Part shown: positions 10,428 to 21,444 of the stretch, piece by piece
Position numbering within the stretch: the stretch's first letter is position 1
Layout: every line of letters begins with the position of its first letter
NCBI GenBank assembly: GCA_023078685.1
Contig: JALGAS010000005.1
Location: 3,348,001 to 3,412,000, forward strand
Reading direction: 5' to 3'
Length of the DNA stretch: 64,000 nucleotides
DNA from: Neopestalotiopsis rosae
Taxonomy: Eukaryota; Ascomycota; Sordariomycetes; Amphisphaeriales; Sporocadaceae
The notes under the pieces: generated by a model
Seen by the model: only the letters and a program-made list of their open reading frames with translations
Database searches by the model: none
Told to the model about the DNA's origin: nothing
Position numbers and translations under genes: made by a program

Positions 10428-13400
10428 ATGGCTAGACTGGCCAACAAAGTGCTCGGCGCTTATTGTCTTTTGGCAACGTGTGTCCGAGCCACCGTCTATG
10501 TCACGTCCACTGCCTCATTCCCCGATAACATCACCCAGTCTTGCTCAAATGCCCTGGTGAGCGACCTCAACTGTCCATCGGGCATTGAGAAGCTTCGCAA
10601 AGGATTGTTCTATCCCGCAAGTTTTCTCTCGACTCTATGTACCACAGATTGTAGCGGTGCCCTCGCCAGCTATGAGTCGGATGTCACAGCCGCCTGCGAG
10701 GGTGAGACTTACGATACTCTGACTGACGCTGACGGCTGGGTGCCTCTGTATACTATACCGCAGTATGCGAGATATGTGTTCAACTACACCTGTCTGTCTG
10801 ATGCAACTGACGGCGAGTACTGCAATGTCAAGACAGCAGAAAGTATTGGCATATATGCGAACCAGAGTAACCTCAGTGCGTAAACACCAAACCTGTACTT
10901 CTACGCGGCTGCTAATCTTGAACCACAATTAGACAGCATAGACGTTGGTACCAACCTGAGTTGCTCTGACTGCGACCTAAAACAATACCAATTCCTCGCT
11001 GGAGCTGCCTTTTATCACGATGATGACACGGTTGCCGAGTATTCGTCTTTGACGTCTAGCTGCAGTGCAACCGGCTATCCTCTAAGTACAACCACTTTCG
11101 CTTTCGAAAGGTAAGTCTTCTCTCCTCACAAAGTCTTGTGGAAGTCAATATTGACAGCCCATCAGCACCGCCACAGCAACAACTACTGGTACCGGCAGCA
11201 CGCCTACGTGTACTGGAAGCTCATATACTATCCAGGCCGATGATACTTGCGAGTCCATCTCCAAGTCGCAGAGTGTGGGCACCATGTGGCTCCTCCTGGA
11301 CAACAACTTGCCCGCGTACTGTTCAGATTTCCCCAGTAGCGGGAGTCTCTGCATTCAGCACACTTGTAACACGTACACTGTCCAGACCAACGATACCTGT
11401 GACTCCATCCAGAAGGCATACGGCATCAATTACGCCCAGATACTTGCCTGGAACCCGCAGTTTGACTTGACTTGCGGCAACATCGACGTGACGGTCGGTC
11501 TTGAGATCTGCGTCAGCTCTCCTGGCCGGAATTACACCTCTCCAATCGAGAGCGCAACAACCACCGTGATGGCAAGTGCAACTACGGCTGCTCCTGTGCC
11601 CACAAATGCCGCGAGCGGCTCTACTGCTAATTGTGGTAACTGGTATGAGGCTGCCAAGGGTGATTATTGCAACCAGATCATCATCAGATACGGTATATCC
11701 CTCGTCGACTTTTTGATTCTGAACCCCGAGGTGAATGAAAAGTAAGTTGCGCCAAATATCTTTGCGTTATTGACGAATATCTTACCGTGTTACAGCTGCA
11801 CCAACCTGTACGCTTTTGAGTCATATTGCATGGAGCCTGTTGGAGACAGTACGGAACCCTCCACATGCTCGAAATCCCTCTGTCTTTTTATACTGACATT
11901 CTAAAGTCAGCAACTATGAGGGCGCACCCGGGTATATCAGCTCTGTTGCCTGGACTACAACGGTTGACCCATCTTCGCTGCCCACCGCCACCTACATTCC
12001 GGACCAGTACGTCTCCGAAGTGATTACTTATGCAAACGGAACGCGAACAGATTGTGCGACATATATATCTGGTGCAGATTACCAGAAAGATCTTTCCAAC
12101 ACCACCTTTGTGAGCAATTGCGACTTGGCATTAACCGTCTTTGGCATTACATACGCCGACCTGACGGTTTGGAATCCGTCGCTAGCTAGCTTCGATGTGA
12201 GCGAGTGCGAGTTCAACGAGAGCTATAACTACTGCGTAACCTGGTCAAGTCTCACTGTCACAACATCCTCCTCAGTAGTAGAGGAATCGTCGATACCAAC
12301 TGCAGTAAGTGATGACGTCCGTTTCAAGGCCTGAAGAATGGCTGACTTTTTTCCTCGCAGACCGATACTCCTTCGGATTGTACATCCTACACATTCGTTC
12401 ACGGTGGCACTACTTGCGACGACATTCTCCAGGTCTATGAGATATCCCTCGCGTACTTTTATTCCCTTAACCCCATCGTTGGGGAGGACTGCAGCGGACT
12501 CTCGAACTGTACGTACGATTGTAACAGTGTTCAATTCGCAGGTACTAACCGAAACTTGCAGACACCTACTACTGTGTCAACTCCACGTCTAATCCTGCCG
12601 TACCCACGACTGCAACAGCTGTCGTCACGCCTCCTGGACCGACGCAGACTGGCATCGCCAGTAACTGCAATGCGTATTATGTAGCTCAAAGTGAGTGGAT
12701 CTCTGGCCGTAGCATTCTTCACAACAGGTTGCTGCCAGAATGCTCCTTTGCTAACACTTACTGTCCGCAGCTAATGACGATTGCGGCACCGTTGAGGCCG
12801 CATACGGAATCACCGACGCGCAGTTCAAGGCATGGAACCCAGCCGTGTCGTCGGACTGTCTCACTGGGTTCTGGGCCGACGAGGCCTATTGCGTCGGCGT
12901 TTCAGACGACGGCAGTAGCAGCGCATCCATCACGTCGTCGACTACTGCGGTCTCATCGACTACTACGGCCTCTTCCGTCACTGCTCCGGGTCCCACCCAG
13001 ACAGGTATCCCGGCCAACTGTAACGCATACTACGTCGCCCAAAGTAAGGCCCCCTCCTAGCATCTTAGTTTGTGTCTACACGTGGACTAGAACCCGTTCT
13101 GACCATGCCTTCCATACTAGCCAACGACGACTGCGGCACGGTAGAGGCGGCCTTCGGTATCTCGGACGCAGACTTCCACGCCTGGAATCCGGCCGTCTCT
13201 TCAGACTGCCTGTCTGGGTTCTGGGCAGACGAGGCATACTGCGTGGGCATTTCCGGCTCGGGCAGCAGCACGACGGCCGTGACTACTGCGACGCCCACCT
13301 CGGTGACGCCGCCAGGCCCGACCCAGACCGGCATTCCCGCCAACTGTAATGCATACTACGTTGCGCAGAGTAAATGACCCCGTATCATTTTCTTTCTTTT

Positions 13401-13576
13401 TTTCAAGCGCTAACTGGGATCTCTTCACTTTTCTAGCTGGCGATGACTGTGGCACCGTCGAGGCCGCGTACGGCATCACAGACGCACAATTCAAGGCTTG
13501 GAACCCGGCCGTCTCGGCAGATTGCCTATCGGGTTTCTGGAAGGACGAGGCTTATTGTGTTGGTCTGTCTTCTTAA
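10428..13576 (+). CDS. Secreted multi-LysM chitin-binding protein, 863 aa
   Basis: Ten exons: 10428-10875, 10933-11110, 11166-11741, 11796-11848, 11907-12304, 12361-12508, 12562-12690, 12771-13043, 13121-13369, 13437-13576; they sum to 864 codons. Residues 1-21 are a signal peptide. A Cys-containing N-terminal region (22-208) is followed by about eight LysM-like modules. They are recognisable by a Y-x-V/I start, DDC or DTC, and a WNP near the middle (AWNP, VWNP, LNP). The module near residue 460-510 is degenerate. The last three modules are near-identical and share the core DDCGTVEAA and the linker PGPTQTGI. LysM modules bind chitin oligomers; fungal secreted LysM proteins either shield the fungus from chitinases and chitin sensing or act with the neighbouring chitinase. 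No enzyme domain is visible. It is divergent from the chitinase gene, an arrangement known for subgroup-C chitinases. Confidence 0.92.
12600..13576 (+). repeat. Tandem LysM exon repeats
   Basis: The unit is a Thr/Ser-rich stretch, [16 protein letters not shown], a phase-1 intron, then a LysM core ending in DEAYCVG. It occurs three times, with core exons starting at 12771, 13121 and 13437. The introns (12691-12770, 13044-13120, 13370-13436) fall at exactly the same codon (after CAA/CAG plus A) but differ in length and sequence, while the exons stay alike. This points to duplication of an exon-intron unit with later conservation or gene conversion of the coding part. Confidence 0.8.
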
Positions 13577-14172
13577 GGTATGGAAATCATGAAGCTCTCT
13601 TGACTTTCGCCCAAGGATTGTCGCATCAACACAGTTTTGCGACTTGAAGGTCGATCAGATATGAGACGAGGCTACTCCAAAGCCTCAAAAGATTGTCAAG
13701 ACCAGTAGTCGTGTAGTTAATTGACACTGTTTGTATTGTGGCTAGCTTGCCAAGTCGGTGGTTCTTCCAGCAGCTGGCATCAGCTGCATTTTAAAGTGAA
13801 CTTTATGTGCCGCTTCCGGTCCCCGGTCTTGTATATCGTTCTCTCGCCAACGTATTATTCGTTCCTTGAAATGGGATATATTCACACTTTTTTGTAGCAA
13901 ATACCAGGGGGATATCAAAATATCAGAGTTTTCTACTGCAAGGAATCATTAGTGATTGTTCAAATATCGATAGGCTTCTGCGCTCTAAGCTCGGCTCTCG
14001 GCTCGATTAGAAGCTGAAGTTGAAAGAGGGGGGAAATTATTCTCTGGAGACAATTGCTGCCTGGCCGCAGTCAGCGAGACATATTATTAACCAGAACCAC
14101 CCCAAGTTGTTCTATGTCTTACTTGATCGCGTCCAAGGAACCATTTAATCCAATATCTTGACGGCGTCCGTT
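13577..14172. other. Intergenic between LysM and F-box genes
   Basis: It holds the 3' region of the LysM gene and the promoter of the F-box gene. No further gene, repeat or RNA was seen. Confidence 0.5.
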
Positions 14173-16071
14173 ATGATATCTGCACTTTTCGCACAGCTTC
14201 ACTTGAGCTCTGCGCCTCAAGAATCACCGGGCCCACAATCAATTAATGCGTTCGATCAACAGCGTCTTTCGATCGAGCTACACCTTTCCATCGTTCAGCA
14301 CTTGGATCGCGATGACTTTGCTGCTTACCTTTGCGTCTGTCGTGCGTGGCGTCGAGCGGGCCTCAGCGATGATGTTTGGCCACGGCTCGCAGATCGATGT
14401 CTCCCTGGTTTAACAGAGTGCGTTCGGTTGGAATGGGCGAACAATCAGTCCATTGCTCAGTGCGATCTCTTCAGGCGTTCCCTTATGCTGATATGTCGTC
14501 GAGCGCACGGCCAATTCACAAGTGCCCTAGAGAACAGCCTGAGGCTTGCTTCAGAAGACTACTTCCAACTTGACACCAGCTCATTCGCCGTCGATGATAG
14601 TACCAATCCCTATGTCGATTATTTGGATGCGAGATTTTCTGAACAAATGGCCGACAAGGCAGCATTTTCGAGAATTGCCGGGGGGCATGTAGACACGGAA
14701 AGCACCAAGCGCTTACTTTGGTATTCACACGGTCGCATTGCGTGGACTTCGTCCGTAACATCCCGACCGTTGCTTATCATAATCGACGACTTGCGCACGA
14801 AAGCACGGAAGACTTATTCTTTTCCGGGCCATACCACTTCCAATTTCACTTACGAGACAGCATTGGGGAGTTCGCTGTTTGTAATGGCAAGTGAGCGCAC
14901 GATGTGCATTTGGCACTTGCTGCGGGACACTTGTACGTCCGTGTTGCTCCCTGAGGCGGTGATTCGGTGTTCTACCGAAGGGGAGACGGTACTTGTCGTC
15001 ACAATTAAGGCCGAGCTGTATAGTTGGCGTCTGGAGTCTGGCATGCAAAAAATCGACATGTCCGACGTCACGGCTTACAAATATGGCAATCTAAGCAAAT
15101 GCTATTTCGGCCACTTTGGCCCAAAGGACCTCGATCCGCCTCTCCAGACATCTCTTTGTTTGGATGACACTGAGGTCATTCCTCATGGTGGTGTCCGCTT
15201 TCATTTAGACTACATTGACAACTTCGACTTCATCCTCCATCCCCAGCAAACGGAAATAGTCTTCATGGCAGCCTTCATCAACGAGACTTTGGTTGTATAC
15301 GAATTTAGCAACGGCGCATGGAAATTGCACCGTGCCCCCAAGACTATCAATGTAGCGCATCCATATCTACGCTACATATTGCTCCGAAAAGCGAGTTCGC
15401 ATGGGGACTACATACTTTGTGAAACAGCATCGGAAGTGTCTTGGGCCAACGAGCATGAAGCCAAGTCATTTGGCATGTGCTGTCGGAGAGCAAGCGGGGC
15501 TATTGAGATCTCGGTATCTTTCAACATTCACACCAAACAATTCAATATCACTCGTCATCACTTTCGTGGCCTTCACAGTCCTCCATCCTTTCCAAAGGGG
15601 CAAAAGGAATACGCTATTTGGAATCGACAGCTATTCCACCTCTGCTTCTTTACCCAAGGATTCAATGTCCTGGCCGTCGATGAGTGCAAACAAGACTTGG
15701 ATTACCCAGACACTGAGCGGCGAGTCCGGCTGCGGGACGATTTTCGCATTTATTCAGCAGTCTCCGAGTGGTGGAGTGGAATAGATACCAAGAAACGCCA
15801 GCGGGTTGTCGCCACTGATCCAGGTCCTGCGCGGTGGGATGAAGACAAGGACCTAGGTCAAGGAGCATACCACCAGGACGTTGATCATTGCCTCGACACG
15901 TCTGGCGTAAGCTTAGTGAAACACTTCTGGCAGAGAGGTTCGTCGCAGAACAAATTCGACGTAATTGATAGTGCATGGCAAAAGAAGTACCTGCTTGGGG
16001 ACGATGAGTATTTGATATTCATGAGAGGGGACAGCGTATACACGATATACAGCTTCAATGAAGATATTTGA
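14173..16071 (+). CDS. F-box protein, 632 aa, intronless
   Basis: The open frame starts at the first in-frame ATG at 14173 (MISALFAQLH); five upstream codons lack an ATG. An F-box-like module lies near residues 33-80 (LSIELHLSIVQHL, then CRAWRRAG and W-P-L), the segment by which such proteins bind Skp1 in SCF ubiquitin ligases. The rest (about 550 residues) resembles the folded C-termini of fungal F-box proteins. One stretch (SSLFVMASERTMCIWHL, about residue 235) looks like a beta-propeller strand, but no repeat set is clear. The substrate is unknown. F-box genes are numerous in filamentous fungi, and a second one lies at 20167-21444. Confidence 0.8.
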   Translation: MISALFAQLHLSSAPQESPGPQSINAFDQQRLSIELHLSIVQHLDRDDFAAYLCVCRAWRRAGLSDDVWPRLADRCLPGLTECVRLEWANNQSIAQCDLFRRSLMLICRRAHGQFTSALENSLRLASEDYFQLDTSSFAVDDSTNPYVDYLDARFSEQMADKAAFSRIAGGHVDTESTKRLLWYSHGRIAWTSSVTSRPLLIIIDDLRTKARKTYSFPGHTTSNFTYETALGSSLFVMASERTMCIWHLLRDTCTSVLLPEAVIRCSTEGETVLVVTIKAELYSWRLESGMQKIDMSDVTAYKYGNLSKCYFGHFGPKDLDPPLQTSLCLDDTEVIPHGGVRFHLDYIDNFDFILHPQQTEIVFMAAFINETLVVYEFSNGAWKLHRAPKTINVAHPYLRYILLRKASSHGDYILCETASEVSWANEHEAKSFGMCCRRASGAIEISVSFNIHTKQFNITRHHFRGLHSPPSFPKGQKEYAIWNRQLFHLCFFTQGFNVLAVDECKQDLDYPDTERRVRLRDDFRIYSAVSEWWSGIDTKKRQRVVATDPGPARWDEDKDLGQGAYHQDVDHCLDTSGVSLVKHFWQRGSSQNKFDVIDSAWQKKYLLGDDEYLIFMRGDSVYTIYSFNEDI

Positions 16072-16718
16072 GGGCATATGCATGGGTGCCCTATTTATAG
16101 CCTAGTTACGTGAATGTCTTATATGGTTGATCTGCCTCGTGGCATTCGGGACGCGGAAGTTGTCTATATAATTTGGCTGGCAGTGTGTAAGATAGCCAGT
16201 ACCATAGGCTAGGGCATAGTGGCCGTTCCGGCCACGGTAGCACTGCACTTCTGTGAGGCTACACCACAGCCGTACTATATCAGTGTTTGCACACTGCGCT
16301 ACATTTGCAAGAATCAGTCTTCCTATGAATATACCTTATACTGACTAATACCTGACGTGCCATTGGCAAAGTTGTTACACAGTGGTACTATTTGTGGTCT
16401 GGGCTATGGCAAGATTTTTTGTCACCAGCCAAACCAATCATTCAAATAGCCGCTATAAAAAATAGTGTGAAGTTTGGCGCAGACGATTTTCAAAAGTTGT
16501 CGCTACATTTTGTCGTTTTTATACCCGAACGACTGCCATCCGCTCCATCGCGTAACTTGGGGTTTCGAGGTTCACAGAGTTTTATTGCTATAAACTAGAG
16601 TCCAAAATACATCCTCTGTCGTGCGAGGCACGAAAATCCCCCGGATTTGTGAACCCTATGCTAGCTGTTCCAAAGCCATATTCCCCAGCGACCGCTTTGC
16701 AGCTTGTCACTCAACCAC
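16072..16718. other. Intergenic with a small inverted repeat
   Basis: No gene was recognised. A perfect 6-bp hairpin (GTGGCC, loop GTTCC, GGCCAC) lies at 16219-16235, about 150 bases past the F-box stop. The short open frame at 16392-16598 has no support. Confidence 0.4.
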
Positions 16719-17132
16719 TTAACAGCAGTAGCCAGGGAACTGTGAGTTGGAAGTGGCGATGAAGCCCCACGGAGGGTCGCAACCGTTGGCGCCGGCGTTG
16801 ACCTTGTCCTGATTGACTTGGTAGATCCAGCCTGTAAAGCGGATGGTCAGTTAACCCAAGTACTTGAGGGTGCTCTGGAATGGGGGAATGGCCATACCAT
16901 TGGCGCACTGGCAAACAGTCGGAACACAGCAGCGAGGTGCGGCACTGCGAAATTTCATTTAGTCATGGAGTCTGAGATGAGCAAGAGGTATCCATGCTTT
17001 CACGTACAAGTAGTTGCAGCCACTCGCGGTCTGTCGCGTCTCAAGATCGACTTCGGCAACTTCGGCAATGGGGCTGGCTACGGCCGAGGTAGCCAGCATG
17101 GTGAAGAGGGACAAGACAATTGAGGAGCGCAT
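16719..17132 (-). CDS. Small secreted protein with eight cysteines, 94 aa
   Basis: Three exons (minus): 17132-17008, 16944-16898, 16831-16719, with introns of 63 and 66 bases (donors GTACGT and GTATGG, acceptors TTTCGCAG and TTTACAG). They sum to 95 codons. Residues 1-20 are a clear signal peptide ending in AVAS. A short acidic stretch ending in LETR-Q (29-34) could be a processed propeptide. The mature part holds eight cysteines at 39, 47, 48, 53, 55, 75, 93 and 94, including two CC pairs, the second at the extreme C-terminus. This is the usual profile of fungal effector-like or antimicrobial small secreted proteins, but no family was recognised, and the spacing is not that of hydrophobins or CFEM. 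A TATATAAG-like box lies about 80 bases upstream (17207-17221, minus). It does not appear as one open frame because the exons are so short. Confidence 0.8.
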
Positions 17133-18810
17133 AGTGACGGTGTTGACAGATAGAGGATGATGGAGGTGGTGATAATTTCGTAAGGCACCTTCACATGGTA
17201 AGAGTCTGAACTCTTATATGTGATATCTTTGTACGAAGCTGCCGACGCGAACTCGCGATGTCGGTCATCTTCGGCTGCCCAATTGGCGAGATCTTCTGCA
17301 AGCCACTGTCCTCGGGCTCTTTCACGACTCCCTTGCTCGCAGCACCATACAGGATGCAATACGACATGGTTTTCTGCCACATGATTAAAATATTTGCGCA
17401 TGCGGATCCGCATGATACGAAGACAATTCGACCCTGAGATATCGTGAGTGTCCGCAATCCTTCCGGTGTAATGCCTCTCTTGGGTCTACTGCTGAGGAAT
17501 CTAACCAGACCATGGCATCTAAGAGCCTGATTTTGGACCGCGGCAAATTTTGAGGCACAAGTACCTTGCACGAACCCCCCCAGATGATGTTGGTGTGTTA
17601 CAGTAAGGCAGAATCTCGAAACTGAGAAGAGGAAGACGTGTACCGAGAGCCTGGATGTTACACGCCGCTACATTATACCAATTCAATAGCCTCATTCATT
17701 ATACACATGCCTGTCAGCTTACACTCCTTATCAATTCGGAAATTCAATAAGGATCCGGATATCTCAAAGATGGTATCATGATCAGGTAATTCCCAAACAA
17801 TAAGGGATTGATTGTGCCCCTTCATGTTATCTTTGCATATTGAGGAATGATCTTTAGGCTCCTATCTGATCACGATATCGATGTTTTGCTCCATAACGAG
17901 AGTGCCAACAATTGTATGAGCCCTTCACATGAGTCTAATTTAGATGAGTTACGCATGCTGAAAGTAGAACTCCATAAGAAACTCAGTGTATTGATTGATA
18001 TTAACATGGGAAGAGCTTACATAAGGTCAGCGTAACTATATGCCCGGAATGCTGGATATAATCGGCTCGGAAACCAAGCAGCTCTGGTTTTTCTAATTGG
18101 ATCACACGTTGCGTGCTCAAATTTCGCGTGGCTATTCGCCAGAAATCCTACAATGTCTGTTCACGCGACCTGTAAGCGATTCGGCAGTCGGTCAACACAC
18201 GCCGTCGGTTTAATCCTACGGCCTTTTGGGTAGGTTTGGATAAGCTTAAAACACTCATTTTGGGGTAAACTTAATACTCTTTCGCGAAAGGACATAGTCT
18301 CAAAGATCTGCCTTAGCCAAACTCGTACCTGACCGCCCGTATGTGGCGTGTGGCACAGTAAATTTGGGCGAGACGTAGTAGCCGATACGAGCTTACGAGC
18401 TCACGCAGCCAAGGCAACCCCAATGATCCTACAGATCCGGAATATTGGTTGCGATCACTGGGGACTTTGTCGGCCAATATTGAGCTCAATAGATACCGAT
18501 GAGCAGGGTTGCGGGATGCCAAGGTGAAGGAGCCGATTTCTATAGCTAGGTATACGCTTGATATGCGCACAGCCGGGGTAGTCATATTATCAACCAGCTG
18601 GGTCCGCCTCATACACAGAAGAGGCCGCCATATTCTTGAGGAATCACCTCTGAGAAATCTGCTGATACCCATGTAACTCTCTAAATCGCTTATCTCTCTA
18701 ATCAATGGTAGAGGTTTTGCGGTTCATCTTTCTCATATACTCAAGCTCTCACTTGAGCGCGGGAACATCTAGCTACCGGCCATTATAGTTACTATCTTCT
18801 TCTTTCCATT
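17133..18810. other. Intergenic, AT-rich, 1.7 kb
   Basis: It contains the promoter of the cysteine-rich protein (left, minus) and of the 18811 gene (right, plus). Open frames here (17078-17571 and 18313-18705, minus) have no signal peptide, motif or splice logic. No RNA gene was seen. Confidence 0.4.
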
Positions 18811-19930
18811 ATGGTGAAAATGGCGAAATACAGTCTGTTTGAGACGAGGCGAAGCCTTGCGCTTCTCATCGTCTCACTCATCGTCGCGTCGCTTGTCTCC
18901 TTCTCGCATCCATTTAAGCAGTCGCCCTCTCTTCTCACCACAGTAGATGGATTGAACGCCAGAGCGGTCCCCGACGTCAATATCACGGAGAATCATGACC
19001 TCCAGAAGCGCATCCCTTATGCGTCTGCTATCGAGAAGGGCCGAGCTTTGAACTGCAAGATGTCGGCCGACATTGCACATGCCACCCAGCTCAACGGAGG
19101 CGTAGCGCTCGAGAGTACTCTCAACGAAGAGGAATTCGTCTACGATGAAGATTTCGGTTGGACCCAGATGAACACGGCCCCAAAATACGGATCTACGGGT
19201 TTGGCCAACACCCTCCAAACGCTGACCGGGGCGGATCCTGGGCAAACTCAATATTACTATATCCTGAATGACAAAGTAGGACCATCAGGAGAATTCGTGA
19301 GTTTTCCCCCTCTCCTTCAATTTCACCTCATCATTTATCTCATATGACACCTTATGTTGACGGCGTGGAACAAAGCCAACTGGTGCGTACTATGGGAATG
19401 GGATCAATGCACAGGGGGGTGTCATCATTGCCGACTGGAACAAGAGCCCACGGTACGCCGACGGCTACGTACCCGGGTTCCCCGTCTCCACGCTCCACCA
19501 GTGGTCGCAGGCGGCAATGGGAGAGTGGGTGCTTCACGCCTCGGGAGTCGAAGTCGACATCAGCCAGCTCAAGTACATCATACGGTCGTGGGTCACCAAC
19601 GGGGAGACGCAAGACCAGGTCTTCGCGGCTTTGCGGGCTGTGGGCGAGTCCCAGGTGCCCAGCTTCGCGAGCAGAAAAGTCTTCTCCCGCACGGCGACCG
19701 ACGAGAACGAGGCCACTGGGTTCTACGCCATCCTCGGCACGCCCAACGGCGCCGGTGGCGCGTTTCTCCTGGCTACGCACAAGGGCAAGCTTGGTGTCAA
19801 GAGATTCAGTAGCGTTACAGTCTGGAATCACCCGGTGGCGGCTCCGCTCGGGCTGGATCGCGATAACTTCAAGTTGATGTTGAGCTTTGAGATAGAGGAC
19901 GTGCCCAATCCGACGACGGGGGATGCTTGA
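18811..19930 (+). CDS. Secreted or membrane-anchored protein of unknown function, 346 aa
   Basis: Exons 18811-19296 and 19376-19930 are joined over a 79-base intron with donor GTGAGT and acceptor ACAAAG. The joined frame is 347 codons, and the AAAG acceptor is the one that restores GAYYGNG before the long second exon. A second ATG is three codons in (18820). After a short basic start, residues 15-33 are strongly hydrophobic (LALLIVSLIVASLVSF), so the protein is secreted or a type II membrane protein. The body is rich in Gly, Ala and Trp, with only one or two cysteines. A dibasic QKR site at about residue 66 could be cut by a Kex2-type protease. No family was recognised. The coding sequence of exon 2 is GC-rich, as in its well-supported neighbours. 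Confidence 0.72.
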
Positions 19931-20166
19931 AGAAGCAATTTGCTTGACTGCTGGTCTTTCTTTCTCTTTTGGGCGAGGCGGGTTTGCTCAACTGTTGCTT
20001 AACATGAGCTATTGTATTTTGGACAAGTCTTTTCCCCACGTCCTCGCCGATGGATTGAATAGTAGATTTAGCCATGTTCTGTCCACCTCAAGTCTTTACC
20101 ATATGCGAGAACAGGAGCAATTCGACGGGCTGATGTAGGTATAAACATGTCAAGTTCCAGTATGAT

Positions 20167-21444
20167 TTAATCCCAGCTCCCAGTCGTTTGCCATCGTGCA
20201 AATCTTTCTTGCTGAAGCCTCTTCCGCTCTTGTTCCCTCTTTTCTAGATCTTCTTCTACGGAGCATAGCTCATCCTGCGTCAAAAGGCTGCGCCATTGAA
20301 ACCAATAATCGGAGAACGGCTTAGAGGGTGCCCTCGAGGCCCCACGCCGTCGTGGCTCGCCCTTCAGGCCCAGAGACGCCAGCCGAGAGTCGCTCCAGAT
20401 CGCGAACCCTAGTCGCCTGAATATGCGCATTGGTACTCCACGGATTGGCGACTCATCCGCATTGATAACACTTGCGAGGGTAAGGTCGACATGCGGTCGT
20501 GCCCGTAGGCCTTGGGGCTCATAACAACCCCCGACGAGCGGGGCTTGCATCCAATATTCGTCAGTCTCGGGTATACTTTGGAGAGCGTATGTGGAGGCCA
20601 GCTCGCCCACGGCAGGAATCGCTGTGACGGACGCGTGACCCGTCGACTCTTGCAAGAACTCTGCGACGGTAAGGAGCTCCTGGTACTGTGCCAGGAATGG
20701 GTGCATCTGACCGAAAAGCTCCTCCATCGTGATATCGGATAGTCTCTGCCTGTCTTCCGCGCGCCAGGCATCGAGTCGACCCTCTCTTGCAGCCCAATTG
20801 AGATCGAAGAACAGCTGCAGCCTCCAGAAGGCTCGGACGACGACTTGCTCCTCGACCCAGGATACCGGTCCTACGACAGGGGTATCGTATGGAACGCCAT
20901 CGCATCTGCGCCGCCAACCAGGCACCATGGCGTCTTCAGGTCCATACCCGTGCGTGTAGTTGAAGCCGGGGTCAGACGGGCGGCGAAGGCGCGACTGCGC
21001 ATCCCGAAGCCGGCGAAGATACTCTGCCAAGCAGAGCTGCACCCAGAAATTCACTCGTCTTGCCGTGCCCAGAATACTGAAAGGGAATTCCACCGGAACA
21101 GGAGGCACGTATGCATCTTCCGGGGGAGACTTGAGCATCATGGTAGGCCGCAGGAAATGCTGGGTGAAGCCATCCACCGTCCAGGCGGGCAGGGCCGAGG
21201 TTCGCGAAAGGACTATCACCCGGATCAGGTCGCGCGTCTGCGGCATCGTGAAGGACGCGTTGCCAGTGATGGCCTCCAAGACGTCACCACCATATTGGCG
21301 CAAGAGCCGGTACACAGCGGGCGCCGCCATCGCAAAGACGTGCAGGGTTGCGAGGTCAGGCAGACATTTGGCGACTTGCAGTAGGATCTCTGGCGGCAAG
21401 TTCTCAAATTGGCAGGTGACATGGGATGTCATCGTGAGATCCAT
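20167..21444 (-). CDS. F-box protein, 425 aa, intronless
   Basis: It is one open frame. The start is the first in-frame ATG at 21444 (MDLTMTSHV), with sixteen further open codons upstream that lack an ATG. Residues 13-60 are an F-box (FENLPPEILLQVAKCLPDLATLHVFAMA), the Skp1-binding part of SCF ubiquitin ligases. It is followed by a long region rich in Trp, Tyr and Arg, of the type seen in fungal F-box proteins with unknown targets, and a charged Glu/Lys/Arg-rich tail that could be helical. The 3' end lies 236 bases from the convergent 18811 gene. The target cannot be predicted. Confidence 0.82.
   Translation of the reverse strand: MDLTMTSHVTCQFENLPPEILLQVAKCLPDLATLHVFAMAAPAVYRLLRQYGGDVLEAITGNASFTMPQTRDLIRVIVLSRTSALPAWTVDGFTQHFLRPTMMLKSPPEDAYVPPVPVEFPFSILGTARRVNFWVQLCLAEYLRRLRDAQSRLRRPSDPGFNYTHGYGPEDAMVPGWRRRCDGVPYDTPVVGPVSWVEEQVVVRAFWRLQLFFDLNWAAREGRLDAWRAEDRQRLSDITMEELFGQMHPFLAQYQELLTVAEFLQESTGHASVTAIPAVGELASTYALQSIPETDEYWMQAPLVGGCYEPQGLRARPHVDLTLASVINADESPIRGVPMRIFRRLGFAIWSDSRLASLGLKGEPRRRGASRAPSKPFSDYWFQWRSLLTQDELCSVEEDLEKREQERKRLQQERFARWQTTGSWD

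Noticed and set aside
16219..16235. Hairpin as a terminator or RNA element
   Set aside because: The stem is only six base pairs; such hairpins occur by chance and have no known role in fungal mRNA 3' ends.
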